The position numbers and the translations under genes are program-made. Positions 36,515 through 46,800 of a stretch of 64,000 nt of DNA are shown in pieces. The stretch covers positions 1 through 64,000 of the forward strand of contig JAUCBJ010008864.1 of NCBI GenBank assembly GCA_032718475.1, given 5' to 3'. A model generated the notes under the pieces. The model ran no database searches. It was not told where the DNA came from and was given only the letters and a program-made list of their open reading frames with translations. Origin of the DNA: Nemertoderma westbladi. Lineage: Eukaryota > Xenacoelomorpha > Nemertodermatida > Nemertodermatidae. Each line of letters begins with the position of its first letter. Within the stretch, counting starts at the first letter, position 1.

Positions 36515-36780
36515 CGAGCTTCAAAGTGATAGAGCCAAAGCATATGGGTACCATTAACGAGTTGTATGTCGTCGTCGTCATAAATTTTTGATGCTAATAA
36601 CTCGGTCATTCCTTGATGAAATTAAACCAAACCTTGTCCGTATGCAGTACTTCAAAAGTTTGGAAAGAATCTGAAGTTTGGTCAAAAATCAGACAGTCTG
36701 TCAGTCGCTACCGGTAGTTTAAGACTTTTGATAAAAACCAAAATAACTCAGTCAATCATTGATGAAATTAAACCAAACTT
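36515..36780 (+). repeat. Dispersed repeat with TGATGAAATTAAACCAAAC
   Basis: The core is present twice (near 36613 and 36760). Related sequence in inverted orientation occurs at about 45843-45965, including the AACTCGGT and CATATG(G/C) blocks. It is a dispersed element of unknown class. Confidence 0.5.
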
Positions 36781-36783
36781 AGC

Positions 36784-37495
36784 GAATCGCCTTCCGGAAA
36801 TAAGCAGCTGAGAATCCCAGTAATTCAACTGGAAATAACCGCACAAGATGTAGCCAAGGATACTCCTGGATTTCGTCGAGCCGTTCGTCAATTTCTATCT
36901 GACTTAGAAAGTCGGAATATTTGCGATATTTATCAAATGGCGGAATCAGTGTGTTATGTGTATCCGGAGATGCAGATTAAACACCACCGCCTTCACGATA
37001 CAGATTTTCCGTCATAAGTTATCCGTACACAAGGCGAAGCAAGTCTTACCGGCACAGGCAGACAGGGGTGCCGCAGCCGATAAGCCTAAGGATACCACCG
37101 TTGATCCATCCGAGGCCTACAACAAGGGCGATGACAATGAAAGTGTTACTACCGGTACCGATACCTCGGTAAAATCAACTGCTGTGGTGGGTCAAGTGTT
37201 GAGTATGGCTGCAACTAAGAGATTTACTGGCTGCAAACGAATGAAAGTGAACGTGTTGACGGCTAAGAAAAAAATTAAAAACCAAGAAAGAAAACGGTTC
37301 AGACCTACAGGAGGATCTGCGGAGTTCAGATGATCCCGAATCGGATAATTCCGATTCAACAACCGCTTCCAGTTCGAGCCTCGAGTCAGTGTCTATTTCG
37401 GAGTCAGATCTAGGAGATGCTGATTATATTCCTGGAGGAGGAGGCGACGCGCTCATTTGGGCGAGAATGAGAAAAAAGGATATACCCTGGCCTGG
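36784..37495 (+). pseudogene. PWWP-like coding remnant with two frame breaks
   Basis: Three consecutive open stretches in three frames read like one protein. The first (36784-37017) contains DTPGFRRAVRQFLSDLESRN. The second (from about 37010 to 37270) is basic and Thr/Lys-rich, with HKLSVHKAKQVLPAQA. The third (about 37270-37495) is acidic and Ser-rich and leads into GGGGDALIWARMRKKDIPWP. That last part matches the start of a PWWP domain (LIWARM then PWPG), a chromatin-reading fold. It is followed directly by a donor-like G|GTAAGG, and PWWP genes often split there. The frame breaks fall in or near homopolymers (TTTT and A7), so this is either a pseudogene or real exon sequence with assembly indels. 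It lies antisense within intron 2 of the F-box/WD gene. The partner exons are not visible. Confidence 0.5.
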
Positions 37496-38440
37496 TAAGG
37501 TTTCTGTTGCAACAGATGGAACTGACCCTCCTCCGATGTTCGTTGCGTTTTATGTCATGTCTTATACCAGTATAACTATCTGTTATGATCTAACTGAAGC
37601 AGCGGCTGCCATAGAAACTGTAAAACTGTTCTGTGTTAAATATTTGATCAATCTCGTGTATATTAAATAGCCATAATTATAATAATTGATTCTCGTGTTG
37701 TTTATTATTCATTATTAAACTTTTATGGGGATAAACTTTGGGGTCAATATTCATCATACCTTAAAAATATGACTTCATTTAATTTAAAGAAATTTACACT
37801 CATTATTAAAAAGAATATATATAAGTTCCCCTTTGATAAGCAAACCAAACTAGTTCTTCTTTGCAGTGAAAAGTACCTCTTTTTCACATACTAAGTAATA
37901 TAAATTGATCTTAAATATAGCGGGGAGTGGTATTTTTAAATAGAAAGTAGCACTTTAATTGGAAATCAAGTACCACTTTATATTTTAATAAGTGCTGCTT
38001 AATCTAAAAAGTGCATGTTTTAAATGATTATCCCACAAGTAAAGTACATATTACATAAAAAAAAGCTGAGCTTTTTTCCTACTAATGAATATAAAAACGT
38101 AAATAATATTCAGAAAAGTGTCGTTTTCTAAACAGACAATCAGTGCCAAACAGACAATTTGAATTTGGAAGTCATAAAATATTAAAACTGACACTCGAAA
38201 TGAATTCTGCGACCAGGAAGACCCCTATAGCTAAACTTTTAATTAGATGGTGTGCCCTCTCCTTATATTTGACGGACAGATTGCCGGATAGTCAGATAAA
38301 CCGATAGACAGACATACAGACTTTTAACTAGATTCATTATAAGGGAAAACTGAACTCAGAAATGAAATCAGCGAGCAGGAAAGCGACCACAGCAAAAAAA
38401 ATTTACACATAAAAAAAAAAATGCACATATTTTGCAGTTT

Positions 38441-39011
38441 TGCACATAGAGTTTTTAACAGACAATTCTCAAGATTTTACGCTCAATCAAAAGGATTTCG
38501 GCAGTTCTTTAAAATTATTCTTATAGAATTGCGATAAAATCTTTATATATATTTCATGTAATTAGCTGATTTTAATCAAAATAATACATAATTAATTCAT
38601 TTAATTAAAATTAGCCAATTAAAAATTATCTATACATTTTCCAGAGACGATCGTCTAGAATCCAAAAAAGTTTATTTTAAGAAATTTGGACCACGATTGA
38701 GGGATTGGTAGAGTTTTATGTTAAATTATCAATTCCGCAGCCAGCCGCTAGGGGGAGGCCAAAAATTTTCGAATTTACGTTTGGAGACTATTTGGACATT
38801 TGGAACATTGAGACAAAATATTATTTCCACGATATGGTGGGTTTGCATCATGAATTGAATTTTGTATCTTATAAATAAATGGGTGTGCCGTTTTTTGGGT
38901 ACCCAAATTCTACACTTTCTCAACCGAATATAAAATTTCAGAAAATCTTGATTAAAAATGTCGCATCATGTTTCACGGTTCTAAAACCGCTATTATTTGA
39001 CTTTATTGTCA
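38441..39011. other. Intron sequence without recognised genes
   Basis: AT-rich intron 2 sequence. The short open frames here (for example 38729-38923) have no protein-like features. Confidence 0.5.
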
Positions 39012-40560
39012 TACTACTACTACTACTAGGATCGGCATGCTGCATTGCAGCTGCATTTTTAAGAATGCTGTGCCGGCTTATCGACAAAATTGCACCGCCA
39101 CAACTCCCTATCACCCATGACATTTGCTAGATCATCCGCATCTTCAAGGCCAGTATCCTTTAAGATGCATCTCAAGAAAGTCATGGGCTGTCCACCATGC
39201 TTATTCACTCCATGAGGCTGCCAAAGTACAAGATTTATGCACTGGCTGGTCCTCACAGCAAAAGCAATGTCCTGCAAAGCGGAGGCGATATTGTTCTAGT
39301 GTCAAGCTTGGTGTCTGGTATATAGTGTCTGGTTGGAGATGTGTGCATTGTACTTGACACAATGAACACGGCGTAGCATTCTTGTGAATGTGCCATCCAG
39401 AAATTTGGTGTACTCAGCAGTTAGAGCCCAGCATGGACTCCCGCAGAGGAGTACTGGAACTACTGCTGCTCTAAATAATCGGACCTTAAGTTTCCGATTA
39501 ATTCTCGGTGACTTCCAAATCCTGGAAAGCCTATTCAAGGCTGCCCATGCCTTTCCCTTACGTATTCGAAGGTCCTCACCTGACTTCCGGATCCATGATC
39601 CCAGGTAACAGAAGTCGTCCACATGCTCAAGCATACCATCCTTTGAGCTTATGCTCATCCGATCAGAGACTTGCTGAGGAATTTCAAAGTTAACTGTCAA
39701 AATTTTGGTCTTTCTGGAGTTAATAAAAAGACCAACACTAGAAGCAGCACGTTCTAATGAGCTGAGGAGCTGTTGGGCTCCCTCTAATGATTCTGAGAGT
39801 ACTCCTAAGTCATCAGCAAAGTCTAGATCAGTTAGGTATACTTGGCAGGATTTCCTCGACTTCTGGAGCCAGTAGGTGGAGTTATCATCACCCCATCATC
39901 ATTTGATGATCTAAGGACATGCGTAGAACATAGTCAACAACAATAATGAACAAGAATGGTGCAAGTGTGTCTCCTTGGAGGACGCCCCATAACACTTCAA
40001 ATGGTTCTGTGTCACCGTCAACAGTAGACACAAATGTTGTCGAGCCATCGTATACTGATCTGATTGCTGCAATAATTTCATCAGGAATCCCATATAATGA
40101 AAGTATGCTGAACATACGTGAGCGAGAGACTGAATCAAAGGCCTTGAAGAAGTCAACAAAGATAACAGCCAGATGCCTGTCTTTCTTTTTTGATAACTCT
40201 TCAATTATCCTTCTAAGTGCCAAAATGGGCTCCATGGTCCCACGACCTTTACGGAACCCATTCTGATTTCCACGTAGCAGTCTCTCAATGGGATCCCTGA
40301 TGCGATTTAATAGAATCCTATTGTATAGCTTTGCAGCAATCGAGATCAATGAGATTCCCCGAAAAGAACCATAGAGTGTTAGGTTGCCCTTCTTGGGAAC
40401 TGGCACCAACTTATTTGTTTTCATTTCTTGTGGGACTCTTGTTGTTCGGTACATGTCTACTATGATGGGATAGATGAGCTTTAAACACTCAGGTATTTTA
40501 AAGACCTCAGGGGGAACACCATCTACTCCACTGGCACGATTGGTCTTATTGTCATACAAA
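39012..40560 (-). pseudogene. 5'-truncated non-LTR retrotransposon (reverse transcriptase) copy
   Basis: Minus-strand reverse transcriptase remnant. At 40559-39888 the frame contains RT motifs in order: SFRGISLISIAAKLYNRIL, NGFRKGRGT, the catalytic-A-type FVDFFKAFDS and the B-type GVLQGDTLAPFLF. The catalytic FADD follows near 39825 in another frame. The connector and C-terminal segment (FCYLGSWI, AWAALNRLSRIWKS, LDGTFTRMLR) lies at 39700-39302, and the tail (LVLWQPHG, GGQPMTFL, DTGLEDADDL) at 39277-39059. The copy ends in a (TAG)n tail at 39011-39030. It is 5' truncated, as is usual for LINEs, and carries frameshifts. The clade looks RTE-like but is not certain. Confidence 0.85.
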
Positions 40561-41006
40561 CACTAAAAGCGGAAAAAAATGAAACATTCGGACAAATAAA
40601 AAATACGAAATATTTCAATATTCGGTGTAACGCCCGAATGTTCGTGAACCAGAATTGACATAATAATATATCTTTATTTTCAAGATTTAATTAATCCTCC
40701 ATATTTTATGGTTCAAGAAAACCCCAAGATTACAGTGACAAAATTTAAAACCATTGTTGCTTGCATCAAATTTTTATATACAACTTGGCACAAAAAGTAC
40801 ATAATAGAGAGTGATGGATGATATATTTTCCAAAATGTAGCCCAAAAAACTGGAGGAATTCTCGAAAAATTTGGTACTGTACAATTTTTCTTCTTGTAGT
40901 TAACGATACAGTCGATTCTAAGTGTATAATGTATATACGTTTTATTTTCCAAGATATATATAAATTAAAGCTATTTACCGGTGTGCACTGTGCATACTTT
41001 ATTTAC
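40561..41006. other. Intron 2 sequence
   Basis: AT-rich sequence between the LINE remnant and exon 2, with no supported feature. Confidence 0.5.
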
Positions 41007-41165
41007 CTGTGTATATGTAGTCTCGGCCGACGCATACCAGTTTAATATACATATTGGAAACAAATTTATCGGTTTTACCAACAACGTGCTGGTCCCGATC
41101 ACCTATTCTTAAGTTATTTCTCAAGTTATACCAAAGCCGATAGGCGTCTTTCCAGGCAAATATAT
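41007..41165 (-). CDS. F-box/WD-repeat-like protein, coding exon 2
   Basis: 159 nt. The acceptor is minus TTTATATTTTTAG and the donor is ACACAG|GTAAATAAAG. It starts with two bases completing a Gly/Asp-type split codon from exon 1 and ends with one base, matching exon 3. Residues include IFAWKDAYRLWYNLRNN, which resembles the linker that follows the F-box in F-box/WD proteins, then the first WD strand with KLVCVGRDYIYTG. The two other frames contain stops. Confidence 0.78.
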
Positions 41166-41550
41166 CTAAAAATATAAATTAAATTAAAGAGAATGAGCTC
41201 CTAGTTTTCAAAGAAATAGTACTTATTTAGGCAAGAGCTCAACTGGTAAGTCTTAATTCGTAAGTCATAAGTCGTTTTCGAGAACTGCTCAAAATTATAC
41301 CTAGTTCCTGTGCACCACTTGTACGACATAAGTCACTTGTTACAAAAGATAAAAGATGCGTCTCACATTTAATACACATTTACATTCAAAGAAACCAACC
41401 ACAGGTCTCCATCCGGCCATAAGTTATTGATTTTCGCTCGACCCAGAGATTGTAACTTACGATTTACCATCGGAGACGCTCCCATTGAACCAATGAGTTC
41501 CATAATTCATTTGAACGACATTTTTGACAAACGACATGACTTAGACTTAC

Positions 41551-41839
41551 CAGTGGAGGACTGGCCTTTTACACTTACATATTTACACCAAGCTCGACTA
41601 AAGAGTAGGATGATACACCTACCATCAATACTATTAAGATCACTTGTATTGAGTATATCATAGAGTTCAGCTGGTGCTATTTCCCCAGACAGACAGGCGG
41701 ATTTCCAGATTTCCGGACAGCTAGATATCACCTCATTCCACATTGTAGAGACCATAGAAGCCCTAACCAAATCACGCCCAGAGAGAAACTTAAACACCAG
41801 TAATTTGATTTCCAACGGTAAATGCCCAAGTATATCCAT
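41551..41839 (-). CDS. F-box/WD-repeat-like protein, exon 1 with F-box
   Basis: Starts at ATG 41839 (MDILGHLPLE) and ends at donor ACTG|GTAAGT. The F-box occupies about residues 6-45, with LPLEIKLLVFKFL, then DLVRASMVSTMWNEV and IWKSAC: the classic LP, L and W positions. By family knowledge this motif binds Skp1 in SCF ubiquitin ligases. An earlier GTAAGT inside the exon (after WCKY, near 41572) would break the frame with exon 2, so the later donor is chosen. An in-frame ATG at 41893 would add 18 residues, but the MDILG start lies directly before the F-box. A TTGTAATAG acceptor-like site just upstream (about 41848) leaves room for a 5' UTR exon. Confidence 0.82.
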
Positions 41840-42289
41840 TCGTTTATCTATTACAATACAAATGATAATATTACAAATTAAATTACAACACAAAGTATGG
41901 TTTTAAAAAACATGTTTTTACTTATCCATGATGTATTATTTTTTTTGTTTTTTAAAATGTTTTTATTTTGTTTTAAATGATTTTTTTTTTATATAAGGCA
42001 TTTTTCTGATAAAAATTATATTTTGAGTTACAGTAGTAAAGTAGTACCGGAAATACCGATAGTAGAGCAGGCTAGGCTTTTCTGTTTACTCCACATGAAC
42101 TCGCTCTCTGCAGCCGTGACAAACTCCACCACACTGCTAGATGCGTGTCAATGAGCTGATGAAGCTGTGTATCTTTCAATTCAGAGCACGGCGGCAACGA
42201 AGGGGGAGCATCATCCGCTCGTTCAAGGTAGCGGCAGCTACCCTGTGGAGGATGGCGATGTGGAGGGAGAGTGCACCAGTGCAGTCAGG
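41840..42289. other. Upstream region of the F-box/WD gene
   Basis: AT-rich up to about 42050, then a more GC-rich stretch (42080-42300) that could hold the promoter or a 5' UTR exon. I see no decisive TATA box or initiator. The plus-strand frames here are short and unconvincing. Confidence 0.35.
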
Positions 42290-42703
42290 CAGTCGGGGAG
42301 AAGTTCTAATTTCAATTATATTAATTTCATAAATTGTTTTAATTCAACTTTTGGAGTACGGTACAGGAACAGGAGTAGGTTTGGTGTTTGGACTGTTGGA
42401 AATAGGGAAGTAGAATCAGAGTCAGGCAGTCAGGGGAATTCATTCATTATTCCATTATATAAAGATTTTGACGGTACAGTACAGCGGTAATTTCATAGGC
42501 CCCTAGGTCTAATAGGCCTACAGTATTGTTGTAATAGATAACAGTCAGACAGTAACAGTAGTCTGGTAGTATTTCAGCTAATTTCCATCAGCTAATTTCC
42601 ATATGTAAATTCACCGAAAATTTAAAAAAATAAGCCGGTCCCGGTATGCTACGAAATAGGCCTACTGAAATATGTAGCCTATATGTTCGCTTTTACCGTA
42701 CTG
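42290..42703 (+). mobile_element. Truncated or decayed copy of the CAGTCGGGGAGAAG element
   Basis: Begins CAGTCGGGGAGAAGTTCTAA, like the left end of the element at 42709. It continues with TTCAACTTTTGGAGTA, found again at 44215-44234, and with AGCTAATTTCCATATGTAAA, similar to 44349-44368. No right terminus is visible. Confidence 0.5.
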
Positions 42704-43154
42704 TATTACAGTCGGGGAGAAGTTCTATTTTAAACTGAGTTGAAATTTCAACTTTATTTTTTAAAATTCAACTTTTTATTAAAATTCAACTTTTGTGGAG
42801 CAAGGTTTAAAATTCAACTTTTTTCAGTCTGGTTCCCGGCTTAATTTGACATTATGTCAAATTTGACATGTGGCATGTCAAATTTGTCACTAATGTCAAA
42901 ATTGCCATTTCGTTGTTTAAATTCTATATATAGGCATAGTTAAAAGACAGATGTCAAGGCAAATACGGGTAGTTGGTAGTACTTACTGACTTAATAGTTA
43001 AACAAATAGTTAATACTAATAGTACTTTCTTTAGTTGTATTCAGTAAAAATATATTCAGACAATGTACGTATGTGTACGAGCAATCCCTCTGTGAGCAAG
43101 TCGAGTTCGATGGTAATGCTACATATGTGTGCCTACTGCCTATACCTGTATACC

Positions 43155-43397
43155 ATGTGTAGCGACTTGGTAAAAACAGAAGCAATTGCAAAATTAACTG
43201 CGGAGCAACTGCGAGAAAAATTGATAGATATTTTGTCTAATTGGCAGTCTGATTTCGTAGAATACTCAGAACTCCTTATAGTCCTTAAATTGTCCAAGAA
43301 AAAACAAGAACTAGTCGATTTGTACTTCCAAATCCAACAAGATATGAGCAATACAGCAATAGGTACCATAGAAGAGGAGCCTGAAACTGATGAATAG
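43155..43397 (+). CDS. Unrecognised small acidic helical protein (80 aa) inside a TIR element
   Basis: The ATG at 43155 has A at -3 (ACCATG), followed by 80 codons and a TAG stop. The protein reads as a genuine globular sequence rather than repeat noise. It has charged amphipathic stretches (LTAEQLREKLIDILSNW, LKLSKKKQELVDLYFQIQQD) likely to be helices, and an acidic tail (EEEPETDE). An AATAAA lies downstream at 43589-43594. An in-frame ATG at 43035 would add 40 hydrophobic, Cys/Tyr-rich residues that look less protein-like. It could be the terminal exon of a captured host gene, since an AG precedes CGACTTGG, or a protein of the element itself. I do not recognise the family. Confidence 0.5.
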   Translation: MCSDLVKTEAIAKLTAEQLREKLIDILSNWQSDFVEYSELLIVLKLSKKKQELVDLYFQIQQDMSNTAIGTIEEEPETDE

Positions 43398-43551
43398 TCT
43401 GTTCTGAATCATTCATTTAATACCACTCAGCCTTACAGCATTAGAATATATATTATATTGCATTATATTATTATATATATATTATATTATATATTATATT
43501 ATAGTTAAATTAGGTTACTGTTATTGTTACTGTTATTAAACTGTTATTTAA

Positions 43552-43581
43552 GGGGGGGGGGGGGGGGGGGGGGGGGGGGGG
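43552..43581 (+). repeat. Homopolymer G30
   Basis: Thirty uninterrupted guanines downstream of the small ORF and just before AATAAA. The true length in the genome may differ, because such runs are hard to sequence. Confidence 0.85.
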
Positions 43582-44639
43582 CTGGACGCAATAAAATTGC
43601 ATCCCTCTCCAGGGGAAATTGGACACAATTAACAGTTGATTACTCTCAAAAATTAAACTGTAGGCCTAACCTGTTTTATTGTGTTTAGTTTATTGTTTTG
43701 ATTAATATAATGTGCCTTTGTAACCTGCTCCTTTACAGAAGGAATCCGTAATTAAATAGGCCTATCCCATTTTTCATTTCATCAGTTGTCCAGTTTAAAA
43801 TATAAAGCTATAATAATTAAAATTGATGTTGGATCAATTAAACAGATTTAATAATCTGATAATAAACCTTCAACATCAAATCGACTTATATCTGTATATA
43901 TTTATACTACTGGCAGACTGGTATAATATTAAATGTCAAATTTGGAATGTCATGTCAAATATGAATCTTGCATAATTTAAAACGTAATTATTTCAAAAAA
44001 TTATTGGTGAATTTCAATTACCCCTGGTGAAAATGTTCAAATGGCAAATTAATGTCTACATATAAAAATTCAGATGCCCAATTAAATAATTGAACTCCCA
44101 AAGCACTTTTTCTCTTTTTTCCATGTCAAATTTAGCATGAAATGTCAAATTTGAAAAGCAAAATGTCAAATTTGACATAATGTCAAATTAAGCCAGGAAC
44201 CAGACTGTTTTTTAAAATTCAACTTTTGGAGTATGTTTTGAAATACTAAAATATGGAGTTGGAATCCATTACTGGTATTCCATTGTATAATAATTATGAC
44301 ATACCAGCATACAGTGGTATGTAATTTAATACATCTAATCAGAAATTCCCATAGTATTTCAGCTAATTTGCAAATGTAATCACTTAAAATGTTTCAAAAA
44401 AATGTCATCCCGACTCCCGAGGGTGAGAGTTTTTATTCCATCGGTAATGAGGGTTAATTTTTCGAGTTACATCCATAAAAACAATATAAACACCCCTTCT
44501 GTCACGTCTTGGGGGCCTTCTGGGCCTCCTGTCATTTTAGAGTTGAATTTACAACTTAAAAGTTGAATTTTAAAAAAAAAGTTTAAATTTGAACTTCTCC
44601 ACGACTGTATTAGGCCTACTGTCAGCCATCCTGGAGAAA

Positions 44640-45100
44640 CTAGCTCTACATGCAGTAGGGAACATACCCTTAAATAAGCTCCAAAAGTGGGTTCTTATTT
44701 AAGGAAAATGGCTCTTATTTAGGGGTTTTTGGGCCTTTTTTGGACATTTTTTCGATATAATATGCAATAACTTGTTTCAGGAAAAAATACCGCATAATTT
44801 TATTTCACAATGTAAAAGTTGGGTCTTTCTTGAACATAAAGCAAAAAACCAGAAAACATTTCACCGTCCGGTTTTTTTTCTACAAGCGTTTTAAATTTGC
44901 ATCAAAAATAAGACTAGTTCCTAAATAAGGCTATTTTTTAAATTTACCTTATTCAAGATATCAAAATTGTACACACAAATACTAAAAGTCCCTAAATAAG
45001 AACTTTTTGACCTGGGTTTCTTATTTAGGAATACAATTGTATTCCAAAATCTGCACATTCCTTAAATAAAATAAATATTCCTTATTCCTTACAGTATGTG
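44640..45100 (+). repeat. Interspersed repeat, inverted partner at 50490-50955
   Basis: About 460 bp, beginning TAGGGAACATACCCTTAAAT and rich in TTATTTAGG/CCTAAATAAG blocks. The same sequence in reverse orientation occurs at 50490-50955, including the GGGTCTTTCTTGAACAT and AACTTGTTTCAGG blocks. Class unknown; no coding frame. Confidence 0.8.
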
Positions 45101-45249
45101 TTACACTTCTTTCATAATAATTCTTTGATTTGTCAGTCTGTATATTGCTAATTGTTGGGTTAAGGATAAGGACAATGGTTGCACTGCACTCTATAAATCC
45201 TCTATAGAATATCGTATCATAATGAAGTTGCTAGCACTGGCATTCTTAC

Positions 45250-45461
45250 CTCACACGGTAGCATAGAATAGCCAGTCCATTGATATTCAAAAGAAAAGCC
45301 CATCGCCCATCTGAGCACATATACATTGTCATGTATTTCGATGAGACATGACTCAAGTAACTGGACATCGCCGCACAGTTTCGAAAAACTAAGTTGTGTC
45401 CTGCATTTCTTCTTCTGCTCCGCGTTACGCCCCACTTAGATGGATTGTCCACAATGTTGTA
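45250..45461 (-). CDS. Isolated internal exon of an unrecognised gene
   Basis: 212 nt between a strong acceptor (minus TTTTTTCACACCTTTCAAG) and donor GAG|GTAAGA. Of the three frames only one is open across the whole interval. It encodes about 70 residues, including VDNPSKWGVTRSRRRNAGHN and GRWAFLLNINGLAILCYRV, and ends in phase 2. It does not join in frame to the F-box exon (that would hit a stop at once), so it probably belongs to another minus-strand gene whose neighbouring exons are outside my recognition. I cannot name a family. Confidence 0.5.
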
Positions 45462-45994
45462 CTTGAAAGGTGTGAAAAAAGGGAAAAAACCAATATCAAT
45501 GTCATGTCAATAGGCACAAAGATAGTTCGGTCGGGCAGCTGATAGACGTTATGAAGGTTAAAGATGATGACTGGATGACGTTTTGGCTCAACTGGCTCAG
45601 GCAGCAGTGGGACACGTTCGTGGGACCTTTGTGCAGCATGAAGTGAGCAATGCCTTAGCTAGCCCTACTGCCCTAGCTGATAGGGGCCCCACCCCATTAA
45701 CATGGTGTCTTTCGTTAGTCAGAGGTCGTTCAACACAATACTCGTCTCCTTAATTTGCCTCATTGCATTCGTTTGTTTTTTACCAAACTATTTTTAGATT
45801 ATTTCTAATCTTTTGACAGACTACATACTACATACATACCACGTTTCGTTTAATTTCATCAAGGAATGATGACCGAGTTATTAGCGATAAAAAATTTACA
45901 ACTCGGTAATACTCGTTAATAACACCCATATGCTAGCTAAGGCTTCGCTCACTTGAACGTGGCTCTCCCCCACATTCAATCCGGTTCGACGCAG
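45462..45994. other. Intergenic sequence with dispersed repeat fragment
   Basis: No gene seen. From about 45843 to 45965 it contains the inverted counterpart of the dispersed repeat at 36515-36780 (TTTAATTTCATCAAGGAATG, AACTCGGTAA). Confidence 0.5.
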
Positions 45995-46800
45995 TTTGTT
46001 GCTCGTTGTTGCTCATTGCTATTCGTTGTTGCTCATTGCTGCTCGTTGTGCTTTATTCTCGTTGTTGCTTTGTTGGTCATTGTTGCTCACTGTTGCTTGT
46101 TGGTGCTCATTGTTGCTCGTTAGTTGTACTTTATTATTGCTCGTTGTTGCTCGTTGTACTATATTATTGCTCATTGTTACTCATTGTTGCGTGTTGTTGT
46201 ACTTTATTATTGCTCGTTCAATCGTTGTTCCTCATTGTCAGATTGTTGCTCGTTGTTTCTAGTTGTTGTACTTTATTATTGTTCATTGTTGCTCGTTGTT
46301 GCTCAATATTACTCGTTGTTGCTAGTTCAGTCATTGTTGCTCGTTGTTGTACTTTATTATTGCTCATTGTTGCTCAATATACGACTCGTTGTTGCTCAAT
46401 ATAACTCGTTGTTGCTCGTTCAGTTGTTGTTGCTCATTATTGCTCGTTGTTTCTTGTTGTTGCTCATTGTTGCTCGTTGTTGTTCTTTATTATTGCTCAT
46501 TGTTGCTCAGTGTTTCTCATTGTTGCTCAATGTTACTCGTTGTTATACTTTATTATTGCTCAATGTTACTCGCTGTTACTCATTGTCATTGTTGCTCATT
46601 GTTACTCGTTGTTCCTCATGTCCTAATTATTGGTCGTTGTTTCTCGTTGTTGTACTTTATTATTGCTCGTTGTTGCTCATTATTACTCATTGTTTCTCGT
46701 TGTTGCTCATTGTTGCTCGTTGTTGTACTTTATTATTGCTCATTTTTGCTCGTTGTTTGTTGCTCATTGTTTCTCATTGTTGCTCAATGTTACTCGTAGT
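45995..46800 (+). repeat. TTGTTGCTC minisatellite, left part
   Basis: About 800 bp of imperfect 9-12-bp units such as TTGTTGCTCGTTGTTGCTCA, with interspersed TGTACTTTATTATTGCTC. Long frames on the plus strand (Leu/Cys/Ser-rich) exist only because the units lack stops, and they are not genes. The array is split by the hAT-like element 46801-49054 and resumes at 49055. Confidence 0.9.

Larger units (their letters stand above)
35520..38440. repeat. Segment with inverted interspersed-repeat arms
   Basis: The left arm (about 35.58-35.76 kb) has TCTGTCTGTCCG and, on the minus strand, AGAAATGAAGTCACCGACCA. The right part has two plus-oriented copies of the same motif (CGAAATGAATTCTGCGACCA near 38197 and AGAAATGAAATCAGCGAGCA near 38358). 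GTGCCACTTT/AAGTGC-like stretches occur on both sides of the centre. This may be a degraded transposon enclosing the coding remnant at 36784-37495, or simply several dispersed repeats; borders are not defined. Confidence 0.35.
42825..44207. mobile_element. Nested CAGTC-type TIR element carrying a small ORF
   Basis: Both ends begin CAGTCTGGTTCC (inverted at the right), continue into GGCTTAATTTGACATTATG and then repeat the palindrome TGTCAAATTTGACA. The terminal inversion is about 44 bp with one early mismatch. The flanks are runs of T, so a TSD cannot be told apart from the local sequence. It lies inside 42709-44607 and contains the 80-codon ORF and a G30 run. Confidence 0.8.
42709..44607. mobile_element. 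CAGTC-type TIR element, 1.9 kb, TSD TATTA
   Basis: The left end is CAGTCGGGGAGAAGTTC; the right end, inverted, is CAGTCGTGGAGAAGTTC. The flanking 5-bp duplication TATTA lies at 42704-42708 and 44608-44612. Subterminal regions carry several copies of AAAATTCAACTT and its inverse. It is interrupted by a second TIR element (42825-44207). No transposase is visible, so it is non-autonomous. Confidence 0.82.
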
